Part shown: positions 16,362-26,950 of the stretch, piece by piece
Numbering within the stretch: the stretch's first letter is position 1
Layout of the letters: each line of letters opens with the position of its first letter
Source: Myroides odoratimimus
Lineage (GTDB): Bacteria; Bacteroidota; Bacteroidia; Flavobacteriales; Flavobacteriaceae
Assembly (NCBI RefSeq): GCF_001485415.1
Contig: NZ_BCMQ01000001.1
Location: 310,001-374,000 of the forward strand
Direction of reading: 5' to 3'
DNA length: 64,000 nt
Program-made: the position numbers and the translations under genes
Notes under the pieces: model-generated
The model's input: the letters and a program-made list of their open reading frames with translations, nothing else
Databases searched by the model: none
Told to the model about the DNA's origin: nothing

Positions 16362-17327
16362 ATGAGTCGCTTACAAGAAATAACAATCACTAATCACACA
16401 CTACCAAACGGAAGTACACATACTTTTCACTTCACCTATCAGGTGGTGGGACAACCTTTACACAGTGCTCCTATCGTATTGGTTAACCATGCTTTGACAG
16501 GAAATAGTCAAGTAGCTGGAGACAACGGCTGGTGGAATAGTTTAGTGGGTTATGACAAAGTAATCGATCTCAACAAATACACAGTTATCGCTTTTGATAT
16601 CCCCGGCAATGGTTTTAACCAACAAGAAGCACACCTCATCCAAGATTATAAAGCACTAACGACTAAAGTTATCGCTGAAGTATTTTGGAAAGCCTTAGAC
16701 CGATTACACGTAAGTCACCTTTACGCGATCATCGGAGGAAGCTTAGGAGGAAGTATCGCATGGGAGTTAGCTTTTATAAGACCTACGGCAGTAGATCATT
16801 TAATCCCTATCGCGACAAGTTGTAAAGCATCAGATTGGTTAATAGGTAATGCCTTAGTACAAGACAGCATACTGAACAACTCATCAAAGCCGATAGAAGA
16901 CGCTCGTATGCATGCTATGCTACTCTACCGCACTCCTGCATCGCTCCAGCAGAAGTTCGCCAATGGGTATAAAGAAAGTGAAAACCAATATGCGATAGAA
17001 AGTTGGCTTAAATATCACGGACAGACTTTAGAAGGTAGATTTAAACTACAAGCTTACAAGCTAATGAATCACCTGCTCAAAACAATAGGTCAAGAACAGA
17101 CACAAAACAGTCTAAAGGCTTTTGCTCAACTAACAAGTGCACAAATACACTGTATAGCAGTAGATACAGATTATATGTTCACAAACAAAGAACAAGAACA
17201 GACAGTCGCTTTATTAAAGGACTGTTGCAAACACATTACATACCAAGAGATTCAATCAATACACGGCCACGATGCCTTCTTAATTGAATACGAACAATTA
17301 AACAATTTATTAAAACCATTATTCTAA
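16362..17327 (+). CDS. metX: Homoserine O-acetyltransferase-like alpha/beta hydrolase
   Basis: A 321-aa MetX-family alpha/beta-hydrolase. Features: LVNHALTGNSQVAG (oxyanion region), the nucleophile elbow GGSLGGSIAWE, an acid in AVDTDYMFTNKEQE, and the histidine in IHGHDAFLIEYEQL, where GHDAFL is characteristic of MetX. It is shorter than usual (about 350-380 aa), with a reduced lid. It should acetylate homoserine to supply MetY. Context, between PLP sulfhydrylases and thrA, supports this strongly. The family also includes serine acetyltransferases, so substrate is inferred. Confidence 0.82.
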   Translation: MSRLQEITITNHTLPNGSTHTFHFTYQVVGQPLHSAPIVLVNHALTGNSQVAGDNGWWNSLVGYDKVIDLNKYTVIAFDIPGNGFNQQEAHLIQDYKALTTKVIAEVFWKALDRLHVSHLYAIIGGSLGGSIAWELAFIRPTAVDHLIPIATSCKASDWLIGNALVQDSILNNSSKPIEDARMHAMLLYRTPASLQQKFANGYKESENQYAIESWLKYHGQTLEGRFKLQAYKLMNHLLKTIGQEQTQNSLKAFAQLTSAQIHCIAVDTDYMFTNKEQEQTVALLKDCCKHITYQEIQSIHGHDAFLIEYEQLNNLLKPLF

Positions 17328-17339
17328 AATCAGCACATC

Positions 17340-19742
17340 ATGAAAATAGTAAAGTTTGGAGGAAAGTCTCTTGCATCAGGGCAAGCTTTTGACAACGTAA
17401 TCAATATCATTAAGAAAAAGGTAAACGAAGGGCCTATTACCATAGTAGTTTCTGCTATCGGAGATACAACAGATACCTTAGAGAATATATTAGACTTAGC
17501 AAAGACTAAACAAGATTATACAACTGCTTTTGAAGCATTCAAAAACAGAGCATATCACAATGAAGCAGATATACATACAGAAATAGAAGTATTGAGCAAA
17601 TTATACGAAGGAGTTTCTTTAATTGAAGACTACGGGTTAAAAATTAAAGACCAAGTATTAGCACAAGGAGAATTAATATCAAGTAAGATATTAGCTGCTC
17701 AGTTAAATGCCAAAGGGATAAAAGCCATTGCTGTAGATAGCCGTCAATTCTTTATCACAGATAACAACTTCGGTAGTGCACAAGCATTAGATGAAGTATC
17801 GAAAAAGAAGACTCAGGCTTACTTTGCTACCTTAGACAAAGGGACTATTGCAGTAGTAACAGGGTTTATCGGTGCAACTGAAAAAGGAGAAACAACTACA
17901 CTAGGTCGCAATGGTAGTAACTACTCAGCAGCTCTATTAGCTAATTTTATCCAAGCAGATGAATTGCAAAACTATACTCACGTAGACGGTATCTATACTG
18001 CTAATCCAGATTGGGTAAAGAACGCTCAGAAGATAGAAGAACTTCACTTCGATGAAGCAAATGAGTTAGCCAACTTCGGAGCTTCTATCTTACATGCTAA
18101 AACGATATTACCTCTAGTAGAAAACAATATTCCTCTGCGTATCTTGAATACATTAAACCCAGATAACAAAGGAACATTAATCTCTAACAAGACTACTGCT
18201 AAAGGAATCAAGTCTCTTTCTGTACAGTCTAATGTTGCTTTAATACAGTTTGAAGGACGCGGGTTATTAGGTATCGTAGGAGTTGATGCACGTGTATTTA
18301 CAGCATTAGCGAATGAAGGAATTAGCGTAGGTGTTATCTCTCAAGGTTCTTCAGAACGTGGATTAGGTTTTATCGTAGAAGAGAAAGATGCTGATAAAGC
18401 AGCAGAAGCACTAAATAGAGAATTCTCTAATGATTTCTATACTCGTGATGTGAATAGTATCTCTATCATTCGAGATATAGCAGTGATCTCTATCATCGGT
18501 CAGAACCTAAGCACATTTGACAAGCCTTATGCTGCATTAGTAAAGAATAAGATCGTTCCTATTCTATTCAACAATACAGTAACAGGAAAGAACGTAAGTT
18601 TAGTTGTCCGTAAGGAAGAAGCGAAGAAAGCATTAAATGTCATCCATGGACAGATATTCGGTATCGCGAAGAAGATAAACATCGCTGTATTCGGACACGG
18701 ATTAGTAGGAGGAACTTTAATAGACCAGATCTTACACTCGGCTCAATCTATAGAAGGCAAAAAGAATATAGCTCTTAACATCTTCGCCATTGGTAACTCT
18801 AAAAAAGTATTGCTAAACGATGGAGGTATTAACTGTAACTGGAGAGAAGATCTAAAAGAAAAAAGTGTTGCTTATACTATTCAAGAAGTAATCGACTATG
18901 CGAATGCTAATCACTTAGAGAACTTAATAGCGATAGATAATACAGCTTCAGGTGAGTTTATCAAGAATTATATTCCATTAGTAGAGAATGGTTTTGACCT
19001 TATCTCATCGAATAAGATAGCAAACACCATCTCTTATAGCTTCTACAAAGAGCTTCGTCAAACATTAAAGGCAAACCACAAAGAATATCTATACGAAACA
19101 AACGTAGGTGCAGGTTTACCATTGATTGATACGATTAAACTACTTCACTTATCAGGAGAAAATATCACAAAGATAAAAGGAGTGTTCTCAGGAAGTCTAA
19201 GCTACATCTTCAACAACTACTCTATCCAAGACAGACCATTCAGTGAAGTGCTGAAAGAAGCGATAGAGAAAGGATATACAGAGCCAGATCCTCGTGAAGA
19301 CTTATCAGGTAATGATGTTGGACGTAAGTTATTAATACTAGCTCGTGAGTTAGACCTACAGAATGAGTTCGAAGAGATTAATATCCAAAACTTAATTCCA
19401 ACAGACTTACAAGCTGTGGATACACCAACGTTCTTAAACAGTTTAGAGAAGCTAAACCCTTATTTCGATAAGATAAAACAAGGCTTAGCACCAGATACAG
19501 TACTTCGCTATGTTGGAGAACTATCAGGTGACTTACAAGAAGACAAAGGAGTATTAGAAACGAAGCTAATCGAAGTACCTACTAGCTCAGCATTAGGACA
19601 GTTAAAAGGTTCAGACAGTATATTCGAGATATACACAGAGAGCTACGGAGACAACCCTATCATTATCCAAGGAGCTGGAGCTGGAGCATCTGTTACAGCA
19701 CGCGGAGTGTTTGGAGATATCTTAAGATTAGCTGATAAATAA
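17340..19742 (+). CDS. thrA: Bifunctional aspartokinase / homoserine dehydrogenase
   Basis: An 800-aa fusion catalysing the first and third steps of the aspartate pathway to homoserine. The kinase part opens with KFGGKSLAS, carries GFIGATEKGETTTLGRNGSN and HVDGIYTANP, and is followed by two ACT regulatory modules (about residues 300-450, VGVISQGSSERGLGF). The dehydrogenase starts near residue 460 with the Rossmann motif VFGHGLVGGTL, then SNKIANT and ETNVGAGLPLIDT. It is 12 bp downstream of metX, so its expression is probably governed by the Met/Thr leader. No thrB or thrC follows in this window. Confidence 0.96.
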   Translation: MKIVKFGGKSLASGQAFDNVINIIKKKVNEGPITIVVSAIGDTTDTLENILDLAKTKQDYTTAFEAFKNRAYHNEADIHTEIEVLSKLYEGVSLIEDYGLKIKDQVLAQGELISSKILAAQLNAKGIKAIAVDSRQFFITDNNFGSAQALDEVSKKKTQAYFATLDKGTIAVVTGFIGATEKGETTTLGRNGSNYSAALLANFIQADELQNYTHVDGIYTANPDWVKNAQKIEELHFDEANELANFGASILHAKTILPLVENNIPLRILNTLNPDNKGTLISNKTTAKGIKSLSVQSNVALIQFEGRGLLGIVGVDARVFTALANEGISVGVISQGSSERGLGFIVEEKDADKAAEALNREFSNDFYTRDVNSISIIRDIAVISIIGQNLSTFDKPYAALVKNKIVPILFNNTVTGKNVSLVVRKEEAKKALNVIHGQIFGIAKKINIAVFGHGLVGGTLIDQILHSAQSIEGKKNIALNIFAIGNSKKVLLNDGGINCNWREDLKEKSVAYTIQEVIDYANANHLENLIAIDNTASGEFIKNYIPLVENGFDLISSNKIANTISYSFYKELRQTLKANHKEYLYETNVGAGLPLIDTIKLLHLSGENITKIKGVFSGSLSYIFNNYSIQDRPFSEVLKEAIEKGYTEPDPREDLSGNDVGRKLLILARELDLQNEFEEINIQNLIPTDLQAVDTPTFLNSLEKLNPYFDKIKQGLAPDTVLRYVGELSGDLQEDKGVLETKLIEVPTSSALGQLKGSDSIFEIYTESYGDNPIIIQGAGAGASVTARGVFGDILRLADK

Positions 19743-19778
19743 ATTGGTTAACGATGAACAGTTGACAGTAAACAGTTC

Positions 19779-19872
19779 TTTGCCTTCGGCATTGTGTATA
19801 CATAGTATATCAATGTAGAGACGGATTACCATCCGTGTCACCCAAGGTTCATCAAGTTTATTAAATCTGTAA
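19779..19872. repeat. 94-bp intergenic repeat, copy A
   Basis: Matches 19914-20007 over 94 bp with six differences; the period is 135 bp. It starts with TTTGCCTTCGGCATTGTG and contains the REP-like palindrome GTAGAGACGGAT...ATCCGTGTC at 19815-19839. Confidence 0.9.
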
Positions 19873-19913
19873 ACAGAGTCGTTATCACGGATTGGGTGCA
19901 CAGTTTACTGTTT

Positions 19914-20007
19914 TTTGCCTTCGGCATTGTGTACACATAGTATATCAATGTAGAGACGGATTATTATTCGTGTCACCCAAGTTTCATCAAGTTTACTAAA
20001 TCTGTAA
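19914..20007. repeat. 94-bp intergenic repeat, copy B
   Basis: Second copy; the palindrome at 19950-19974 has a changed centre (GGATTATTATTCG). The changes in one arm only weaken the stem. The remaining part of the 19743-20253 gap is filled with short echoing phrases such as AACTGTGAACCG and GTTAACCGTAAACT and one arm of a 26-bp inverted repeat (20060-20085). Confidence 0.9.
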
Positions 20008-20059
20008 GCAGTGGAGAATTAACAGACGGACTGTGAACTGTAAACCAAAAACTGTGAAC

Positions 20060-20085
20060 CGCTATAGTGTCCCACTTTATGCTAC
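20060..20085. repeat. 26-bp inverted repeat, left copy
   Basis: GCTATAGTGTCCCACTTT and flanks are the reverse complement, with three differences in 26, of 26783-26808. The two copies bracket the metZ-metH-metF segment. Each has an inner AGTG-TCC-CACT dyad. Confidence 0.75.
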
Positions 20086-20253
20086 CATTTAATACTATAA
20101 TAATCATATTAGATCATAATAGTCAAGTATGTAAAAAGACTTTATACAAGCGACTACTTTTGATTTGTATTTGATATATAACTATTACCCAAAAACTAAA
20201 GACTAACACCGTTAACTGTCCACTGTGAACCGTTAACCGTAAACTAAATAAAG

Positions 20254-21447
20254 ATGAATACAAGAAACAATGAAGAAGGCTGTTGTTTTGAGACACAAGC
20301 CATAAGAACACAGACAGAGCGCTCCCAATACAATGAGCACTCTACACCACTATACCTAACCTCTAGCTTTGTCTTTGACGATGCAGAGAATATGCGTGCC
20401 GTATTCGCAGAAGAAATACAACAATACTCTTACTCTCGCTTTACTAACCCTAACCAAACAGAGCTGGTTGAGAAGATACGTATATTCGAAAAAGCAGAAG
20501 CAGGTTTTGCCTTTGCTACAGGTATGGCGGCTGTGTACTGTAGCTTGTTCCCATTATTAAAAACAGGTGATCACATTGTTTCTTGTTCTAATATTTTTGG
20601 TTCTACTAGAGGGTTATTCAGTAATACCTTTCCAGAGTGGGGAGTTGAGACGAGTTACTTTGACCTTAATCAAGTATATGATGTAGAGCGTTTAATCAAA
20701 CCTAACACTAAGATACTATTTGCAGAAAGTCCTACTAACCCAGGAGTGGACGTATTAGATTTAGCCTACTTAGGAGAAATAGCAAAGAAACACAACCTTA
20801 TTTTTATCGTTGACAATACCTTCGCTACACCCTACCTACAGAACCCTATTACCTTAGGAGCTCATATCGTAGTACACTCAGCTACGAAGTTAATTGACGG
20901 GCAAGGTAGAGCCTGTGGAGGAGTCACCGTAGGATATAAAGAATACATCCATAAGATATATCTGTTTGCCCGTACCATAGGCGCTAGTATCTCACCATTT
21001 AATGCTTGGGTATTATCTAAGAGCTTAGAGACATTAGCCATACGAGTAGATAGACATTGTGAGAATGCCTTGACCATAGCCGAGTATTTAGAAAAACATC
21101 CAGCAGTGGAGTTTATCAAATACCCTTTCTTGCCAAGTCATCCACAATACGAAATTGCTAAAAAACAAATGAAACAAGGGGGCAACATCATTGCCTTTGG
21201 GATTAAAGGAGGACTGGATGCTGGTAGAACATTCTTAGATGCTTTACAGTTATGTAGTCGCACTGCTAATCTAGGAGATAGTAGAACTATCGTTACCCAC
21301 CCTGCTTCTACCACACATAGTAAGGTTCCTGCAGAAGAAAAAATAGCCACAGGTATTACAGACAACCTGATACGTCTATCTGTCGGTTTAGAGAATACAA
21401 AAGATATTATCCGTGACTTAGAACAAGCTTTAACTGCTGCACAGTAA
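20254..21447 (+). CDS. metZ: O-succinylhomoserine sulfhydrylase-like PLP enzyme
   Basis: A 397-aa Cys/Met metabolism PLP enzyme, the third of this family in the locus. FETQAIRTQTERSQYNEHSTPLYLTSSFVF and YSRFTNPNQ are typical of the MetZ branch, and the PLP lysine is in VVHSATKLIDGQGRACGG. MetZ enzymes make homocysteine from O-succinyl- or O-acetylhomoserine. It begins a second cluster after a 511-bp repeat-rich gap and is followed after 46 bp by metH. Exact substrate is not visible from sequence. Confidence 0.87.
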   Translation: MNTRNNEEGCCFETQAIRTQTERSQYNEHSTPLYLTSSFVFDDAENMRAVFAEEIQQYSYSRFTNPNQTELVEKIRIFEKAEAGFAFATGMAAVYCSLFPLLKTGDHIVSCSNIFGSTRGLFSNTFPEWGVETSYFDLNQVYDVERLIKPNTKILFAESPTNPGVDVLDLAYLGEIAKKHNLIFIVDNTFATPYLQNPITLGAHIVVHSATKLIDGQGRACGGVTVGYKEYIHKIYLFARTIGASISPFNAWVLSKSLETLAIRVDRHCENALTIAEYLEKHPAVEFIKYPFLPSHPQYEIAKKQMKQGGNIIAFGIKGGLDAGRTFLDALQLCSRTANLGDSRTIVTHPASTTHSKVPAEEKIATGITDNLIRLSVGLENTKDIIRDLEQALTAAQ

Positions 21448-21493
21448 AACAAGTTCAAGACACTTCAAAAAACATTGATTAAAAGAGAAAATT

Positions 21494-24400
21494 ATGTCAA
21501 CAACACTTATACATACTGATATCAGAAGCCTATTAAAACAAAGAACATTAGTACTCGATGGAGCAATGGGTACAATGCTTCAGGCTTACCGATTCTCAGA
21601 AGAAGACTTTAGAGGAGAGCGCTTTGCTGATTTTGCTCATCCTTTAAAAGGAAATAATGACTTGTTGTCTATCACTCAACCTGACGCTGTAAAAGAAGTA
21701 CACAGACAATATCTTTTGGCAGGAGCTGATATTTTATCTACGAATACCTTCTCGGGTACTACCATTGCTATGGCAGATTATCACCTTGAAGATATAGTAT
21801 ACGAACTAAACTACCAATCGGCTAAGATAGCGCGAGAAGTAGCAGACGAAGTAGAGGCCTTAGACCCTAATAAACCTCGTTATGTAGCAGGAGCTATTGG
21901 TCCGACGAATAAGACAGCGAGTTTATCTCCTGATGTAAATAATCCAGGATATCGTGCCATTACTTTTGAAGAACTACGTATAGCGTATAAACAGCAAGCA
22001 GAAGCATTATTAGACGGTGGATGTGACTTACTATTAGTCGAGACTATATTCGACACCCTTAATGCTAAAGCAGCTTTATTCGCTATAGACGAGATACAAG
22101 CAGAACGAGGTATCGATATTCCGATTATGATTTCAGGTACGATAACTGATGCTTCGGGGCGTACCTTGTCAGGGCAGACTGTTGAGGCTTTTCTGATTTC
22201 TATAGCACATATCCCTTTGTTGAGTATAGGATTTAACTGTGCTTTAGGAGCAGAACAATTAGAGCCGTATGTAAAACAACTGAGTCAACACGCAGCAGTG
22301 AATATCTCTGCTCACCCGAATGCTGGTTTACCAAATGCCTTTGGAGAATATGACCAAACACCAACAGAGATGAAAGAACTAATCGATAGCTTCTTGAGTC
22401 AAAACTTGGTACAGATTATTGGAGGTTGTTGTGGTACTACACCAGAGCATATTAAGTTAATTGCTCAGGCAGTAGCAGAACACAGTAAAGATAGACAACC
22501 AAAGCAATACAACCTAAAGCCTGTACTTGCATTATCTGGATTAGAACCACTATATGTAACTGCCGAGGCTAACTTTATCAACATAGGAGAACGTACCAAT
22601 GTTACAGGTTCTCGTAAGTTCCTACGTCTGATTAAAGAAGAGAAATTTGACGAAGCCTTAGCTGTTGCAAGAGAACAAGTAGAGGGTGGTGCTCAGGTTA
22701 TAGACATTAATATGGATGAAGGACTGTTAGACGGTGTACACTGTATGACTAACTTCCTTAATCTTATAGCCTCTGAACCAGATATTGCGAAAGTTCCTAT
22801 TATGATTGATAGCTCTAAATGGGAAATTATCGAAGCAGGACTACGCGTAGTACAAGGTAAAGCGATTGTGAACTCTATCAGCCTAAAAGAGGGAGAAGAG
22901 TTATTTATCGAACACGCTAAATTAATTAAACGCTATGGAGCTGCTTCTGTAGTAATGGCATTCGACGAAAAAGGACAGGCAGACTCTTTAGAAAGACGTA
23001 TAGAGATCTGTCAACGTTCTTATGATATATTAGTCAACCAAGTAAACTTCGCTCCTCAGGACATCATCTTTGACCCTAACATATTTCCTGTTGCGACAGG
23101 AATGGAAGAGCATAACAACAATGCTTTGGACTTCTTTAATGCCACCAAATGGATTAGAGAGAACCTTCCTTACGCCAATGTAAGTGGTGGTGTAAGTAAT
23201 GTTTCTTTCTCGTTTAGAGGGAATAATAAAGTACGTGAAGCGATGCATGCAGCCTTCTTATACCATGCGATACAGCACGGTATGAATATGGGTATAGTGA
23301 ATCCTGAGATGTTAGAAGTGTACGATGAGGTAGACAAGGATCTAATGGAACACGTAGAAGACGTGTTGCTAAATAGACGTGATGATGCGACTGAACGCCT
23401 ACTTGACTTTGCCGAAAGTATTAAAAATGAAAGTGCTATTCAATCAACCGAAATCAAAGTAGAAGAATGGCGTTCAGGTAGTATCCAAGACCGACTAACA
23501 CATGCATTAGTAAAAGGAATAGAAACTTACGTCATAGAAGATACAGAAGAAGCTCGTCTAAGCGTACCTCAACCTATCCAAGTCATTGAACAATACCTAA
23601 TGAATGGAATGAATGTAGTCGGAGACCTATTCGGAGCAGGTAAGATGTTCTTACCACAAGTAGTGAAATCTGCACGTGTGATGAAGAAAGCTGTAGCCTA
23701 TCTACTTCCTTTTATTGAAGAAAATAAAAAACAGAATGCAGAAGCCTCTGTAGGTAATGCTGGTAAGATACTTATGGCTACCGTGAGAGGGGATGTACAC
23801 GACATCGGTAAGAATATCGTAGCTGTGGTATTGGCTTGTAACAACTATGAGATTATAGACCTTGGGGTAATGGTTCCGCCTGAGAAGATTATTGAAACAG
23901 CTATTAAAGAACAAGTGGATATCATCGGACTAAGTGGATTAATCACTCCTTCTTTAGACGAGATGGTACACTTAGCTAAAGAATTAGACAAGGTCAATAG
24001 CAATATTCCAATCATGATTGGTGGAGCAACTACTTCACGTGTTCATACAGCTGTGAAGATAGCACCAGAGTACAAGAATTGTGTTGTACATGTACACGAT
24101 GCCTCACGTTCAGTTACCATTGCTAATCAGTTATTACAAAAAGAAATTGAAGCAACATTTAAAGATAACATCAGAGAAGAATATGATCAGCTAAGACGCG
24201 ATTACTTAGGTAGAGCAAGAGACAAAAGCTATATCACAATAGAACAAGCAAGAGCTAACAAAGTCAAGATAGAATGGGATGCTAAAGACATTGTCAAACC
24301 CAACTTTATCGGTACGAAAACCGTAACAGTAGAGTTAGACGAGTTATTGCCATTTATAGATTGGGCACCGTTCTTCCGTTCTTGGCAGTTGTATGGTAAG

Positions 24401-25225
24401 TTCCCTCAGATATTAACAGATGAGGTAGTCGGACAGACAGCTACACAAGTATATGACGATGCCTTGATTATGTTAGACAAGATTATTAATGAACGTTGGT
24501 TCGAAGCACGAGGTGTCTTAGGCATTTTCCCTGCAAATCAAGTTAATGATGATGATATCGAAGTGTATAATGAACAAGGAGAAACATTAGATAAGTTATT
24601 AACACTGCGTCAACAATCATTAAAGAATATCAAGGCTCCGAATATTGCCTTAGCGGACTTTGTTGCTCCAAAAGAAAGTGGATTAGAAGACTACATTGGT
24701 TTATTCGCTGTCTCAACAGGTTTTGGAGTAGATGAAATAGCAAAAGAATACGAAGATGACCTTGATGACTATAACGCTATTATGGTGAAGGCATTAGCAG
24801 ATCGTTTAGTAGAAGCCTTTGCAGAATATCTGCACCACAGTGTTCGCAAAGAAATATGGGGATATGCTTCTGAAGAACACCTTAGTAATGAAGAACTGAT
24901 AAAAGAAGCATATCAAGGTATCAGACCAGCACCAGGATATCCTGCTTGTCCTGATCATTTAGAAAAAGGTACAATATGGAAACTCCTACAAGTCGAAGAA
25001 CGAATAGGTGTTAGTCTAACAGAAAGTTATGCGATGTTCCCTGCTGCTGCAGTATCTGGTTACTACTTCGCCCACCCACAGAGTAGATACTTTGGGTTAG
25101 GTAAGATAGAACAAGATCAATTAGAAGATTATGCCAATAGAAGAAATATATCAATAGAAGAAGCTGAACGTTGGTTATCTCCCAACTTAGCACAAAATAA
25201 TAAATTAACGACGAACGAATCATGA
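21494..25225 (+). CDS. metH: Cobalamin-dependent methionine synthase, full length
   Basis: A 1243-aa MetH that transfers the methyl group of methyl-tetrahydrofolate to homocysteine. All four modules are present: homocysteine domain with zinc cysteines (FNCALG near 248, GGCCGTT near 311), pterin domain ([16 protein letters not shown] near 363), cobalamin domain with the axial histidine in [10 protein letters not shown] near 770, and the reactivation domain with [12 protein letters not shown] near 1145. Many flavobacteria carry MetH split over two genes; here it is one ORF. It overlaps metF by 4 bp (ATGA), implying translational coupling. Confidence 0.98.
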   Translation: MSTTLIHTDIRSLLKQRTLVLDGAMGTMLQAYRFSEEDFRGERFADFAHPLKGNNDLLSITQPDAVKEVHRQYLLAGADILSTNTFSGTTIAMADYHLEDIVYELNYQSAKIAREVADEVEALDPNKPRYVAGAIGPTNKTASLSPDVNNPGYRAITFEELRIAYKQQAEALLDGGCDLLLVETIFDTLNAKAALFAIDEIQAERGIDIPIMISGTITDASGRTLSGQTVEAFLISIAHIPLLSIGFNCALGAEQLEPYVKQLSQHAAVNISAHPNAGLPNAFGEYDQTPTEMKELIDSFLSQNLVQIIGGCCGTTPEHIKLIAQAVAEHSKDRQPKQYNLKPVLALSGLEPLYVTAEANFINIGERTNVTGSRKFLRLIKEEKFDEALAVAREQVEGGAQVIDINMDEGLLDGVHCMTNFLNLIASEPDIAKVPIMIDSSKWEIIEAGLRVVQGKAIVNSISLKEGEELFIEHAKLIKRYGAASVVMAFDEKGQADSLERRIEICQRSYDILVNQVNFAPQDIIFDPNIFPVATGMEEHNNNALDFFNATKWIRENLPYANVSGGVSNVSFSFRGNNKVREAMHAAFLYHAIQHGMNMGIVNPEMLEVYDEVDKDLMEHVEDVLLNRRDDATERLLDFAESIKNESAIQSTEIKVEEWRSGSIQDRLTHALVKGIETYVIEDTEEARLSVPQPIQVIEQYLMNGMNVVGDLFGAGKMFLPQVVKSARVMKKAVAYLLPFIEENKKQNAEASVGNAGKILMATVRGDVHDIGKNIVAVVLACNNYEIIDLGVMVPPEKIIETAIKEQVDIIGLSGLITPSLDEMVHLAKELDKVNSNIPIMIGGATTSRVHTAVKIAPEYKNCVVHVHDASRSVTIANQLLQKEIEATFKDNIREEYDQLRRDYLGRARDKSYITIEQARANKVKIEWDAKDIVKPNFIGTKTVTVELDELLPFIDWAPFFRSWQLYGKFPQILTDEVVGQTATQVYDDALIMLDKIINERWFEARGVLGIFPANQVNDDDIEVYNEQGETLDKLLTLRQQSLKNIKAPNIALADFVAPKESGLEDYIGLFAVSTGFGVDEIAKEYEDDLDDYNAIMVKALADRLVEAFAEYLHHSVRKEIWGYASEEHLSNEELIKEAYQGIRPAPGYPACPDHLEKGTIWKLLQVEERIGVSLTESYAMFPAAAVSGYYFAHPQSRYFGLGKIEQDQLEDYANRRNISIEEAERWLSPNLAQNNKLTTNES

Positions 25226-26181
25226 AAGTAACAGAACATATCCAAAAAGCAAACGGTAAAACACAATTCTCTTTTGAGATATTACCTCCCTTAAAAGGGC
25301 AAAATATTCAAGGAATATTTGACTCTATCGAACCGCTAATGGAGTTTGATCCTCCTTTCATAGACGTAACGTATCATCGAGAAGAATATGAGTACAAAGA
25401 AGCAGGCAACGGACTGTGGGAAAAAAGAACAGTTAGAAAAAGACCAGGAACTGTCGGCATTTGTTCGGCTATCCAAAATAGATTCAAGTTGGACGCCATA
25501 CCGCACATCTTATGTGGAGGATTCACCAAAGAAGACACCGAAAACTTCCTCATAGACCTTGATTTCTTAGGTATTGATAATGTTGTAGCCCTTAGAGGTG
25601 ATGCTGTAAAGAACGAAACTTACTTTAAGCCTGAACCCAAAGGAAATAAGTATGCCTCTGACCTAGTTACCCAAATAAGTGAGCTTAACCAAGGTATCTA
25701 TTTAGACCCAGAACTTGAGAATACCAGTAAGACTGACTTCTGTGTTGGAGTAGCAGGTTACCCTGAGAAACACATGGAAGCACCTAACTTTGACACAGAT
25801 CTTAAATACCTAAAGCAGAAGATAGACAATGGAGCAGAATACATTGTTACACAGATGTTTTTTGACAACAGTAAGTTCTTTGCCTTTGTAGATAAATGTA
25901 GATCAATTGGTATTGATGTGCCGATTATCCCAGGACTAAAGCCTTTAGCTACCTTAAGCCAACTCAATCTATTACCTCAACGTTTTAAAGTTGACTTACC
26001 AGATGATTTGGTTGCTGAGGTACTCAAAGCAAAAGACAATGCTGCCATCCGCGAAATCGGTATCGAATGGTGTGCCCAGCAGTCAAGAGAATTGATAGAA
26101 GCAGGAACCCCTATAGTACATTACTACTCAATGGGTAAATCTGACAATATCAAGAACATCATTAAGCTTGCAACAGTTTAG
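25222..26181 (+). CDS. metF: 5,10-methylenetetrahydrofolate reductase
   Basis: A 319-aa flavoenzyme that supplies methyl-tetrahydrofolate to MetH. It has FSFEILPP at the N-terminus, [16 protein letters not shown] and [11 protein letters not shown], all family signatures. The ATG lies inside the end of metH (4-bp overlap), so stoichiometry is probably coupled. It is the last gene of the methionine locus and is followed by an intrinsic terminator at 26255-26290. Confidence 0.96.
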   Translation: MKVTEHIQKANGKTQFSFEILPPLKGQNIQGIFDSIEPLMEFDPPFIDVTYHREEYEYKEAGNGLWEKRTVRKRPGTVGICSAIQNRFKLDAIPHILCGGFTKEDTENFLIDLDFLGIDNVVALRGDAVKNETYFKPEPKGNKYASDLVTQISELNQGIYLDPELENTSKTDFCVGVAGYPEKHMEAPNFDTDLKYLKQKIDNGAEYIVTQMFFDNSKFFAFVDKCRSIGIDVPIIPGLKPLATLSQLNLLPQRFKVDLPDDLVAEVLKAKDNAAIREIGIEWCAQQSRELIEAGTPIVHYYSMGKSDNIKNIIKLATV

Positions 26182-26254
26182 AGAACAGGGAGCGGTTGAC
26201 CACTTGTAGACCGCAAACTAATAAGCTCGTTATTTATAATTTTTTGGTTGTGAT

Positions 26255-26290
26255 AAACCTCTTGTCTTAAAGCAAGAGGTTTTATGTTTT
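26255..26290 (+). terminator. Terminator of the methionine locus
   Basis: AAACCTCTTG (26255-26264) pairs with CAAGAGGTTT (26273-26282) around an 8-nt loop, followed by an interrupted T-rich run. Confidence 0.8.
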
Positions 26291-26310
26291 ATACAAATCA
26301 TAACTCCACC

Positions 26311-26622
26311 ACAAACATCTACCACCAATGCAACACAATAAAACTCACACATACAGCTCCACAACATACATAAAGTAAAGACGCATATCTTGCGTGTCAA
26401 ACACAGTAACCACAACAAACATCTACCACCAATGCTGAACAATAAAACTTACACATACAGCTCCACAACATACATAAAGTAGAGACGCATATCTTGCGTG
26501 TCAAACACAGTAACCACAATAAACATCTACCACCAATACTACACAATAAACATTACACATACAGCTCCACAACACACATAAAGTAGAGACGCATATCTTG
26601 CGTGTCAAAAACAATAACCACA
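26311..26622. repeat. Three tandem 104-bp repeats with an internal palindrome
   Basis: Copies start at 26311, 26415 and 26519 with an exact 104-bp period and few differences. Each contains ACATCTACCACCAAT, CATACAGCTCCACAAC and the REP-like palindrome GTAGAGACGCA...TTGCGTGTC (26375-26398, 26479-26502, 26583-26606; the first has one change, GTAAAG). They occupy the middle of the 769-bp gap between metF and the DUF4349 gene. The rest of that gap holds the metF terminator and a 26-bp inverted repeat copy. Confidence 0.93.
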
Positions 26623-26782
26623 ATACATTGAACCGTAAACAATATTTCAAAGAACATCCTCTAAGTGAACTTAAAAGGTAACTGATACACTATCAATCAC
26701 CCTCCAAAAGTACTTCTCTTATCAAATGCTCTTTTTAATACTGACTATTCTGACTATGAATGATATCATTTAATCACTTTTA

Positions 26783-26808
26783 GTAGCAGAAAGTGGGACA
26801 CTGTAGCT
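26783..26808. repeat. 26-bp inverted repeat, right copy
   Basis: GTAGCAGAAAGTGGGACACT and flank; partner of 20060-20085 in inverted orientation. Confidence 0.75.
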
Positions 26809-26950
26809 AATAGGACAATATAAAACATTCTTAATTGTCCATTCCCAATTAAACTCCTCCCTATAATCAGTGATTTAAAACAATATTTTTAACCTCTAAT
26901 AGGTTATATATTAAACCATCTATTACATTTGTTAATGTAAAACAATAACT

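Noticed and set aside
26311..26622. CRISPR array
   Set aside because: The full 104-bp units repeat with no unique spacers and no cas genes are present.
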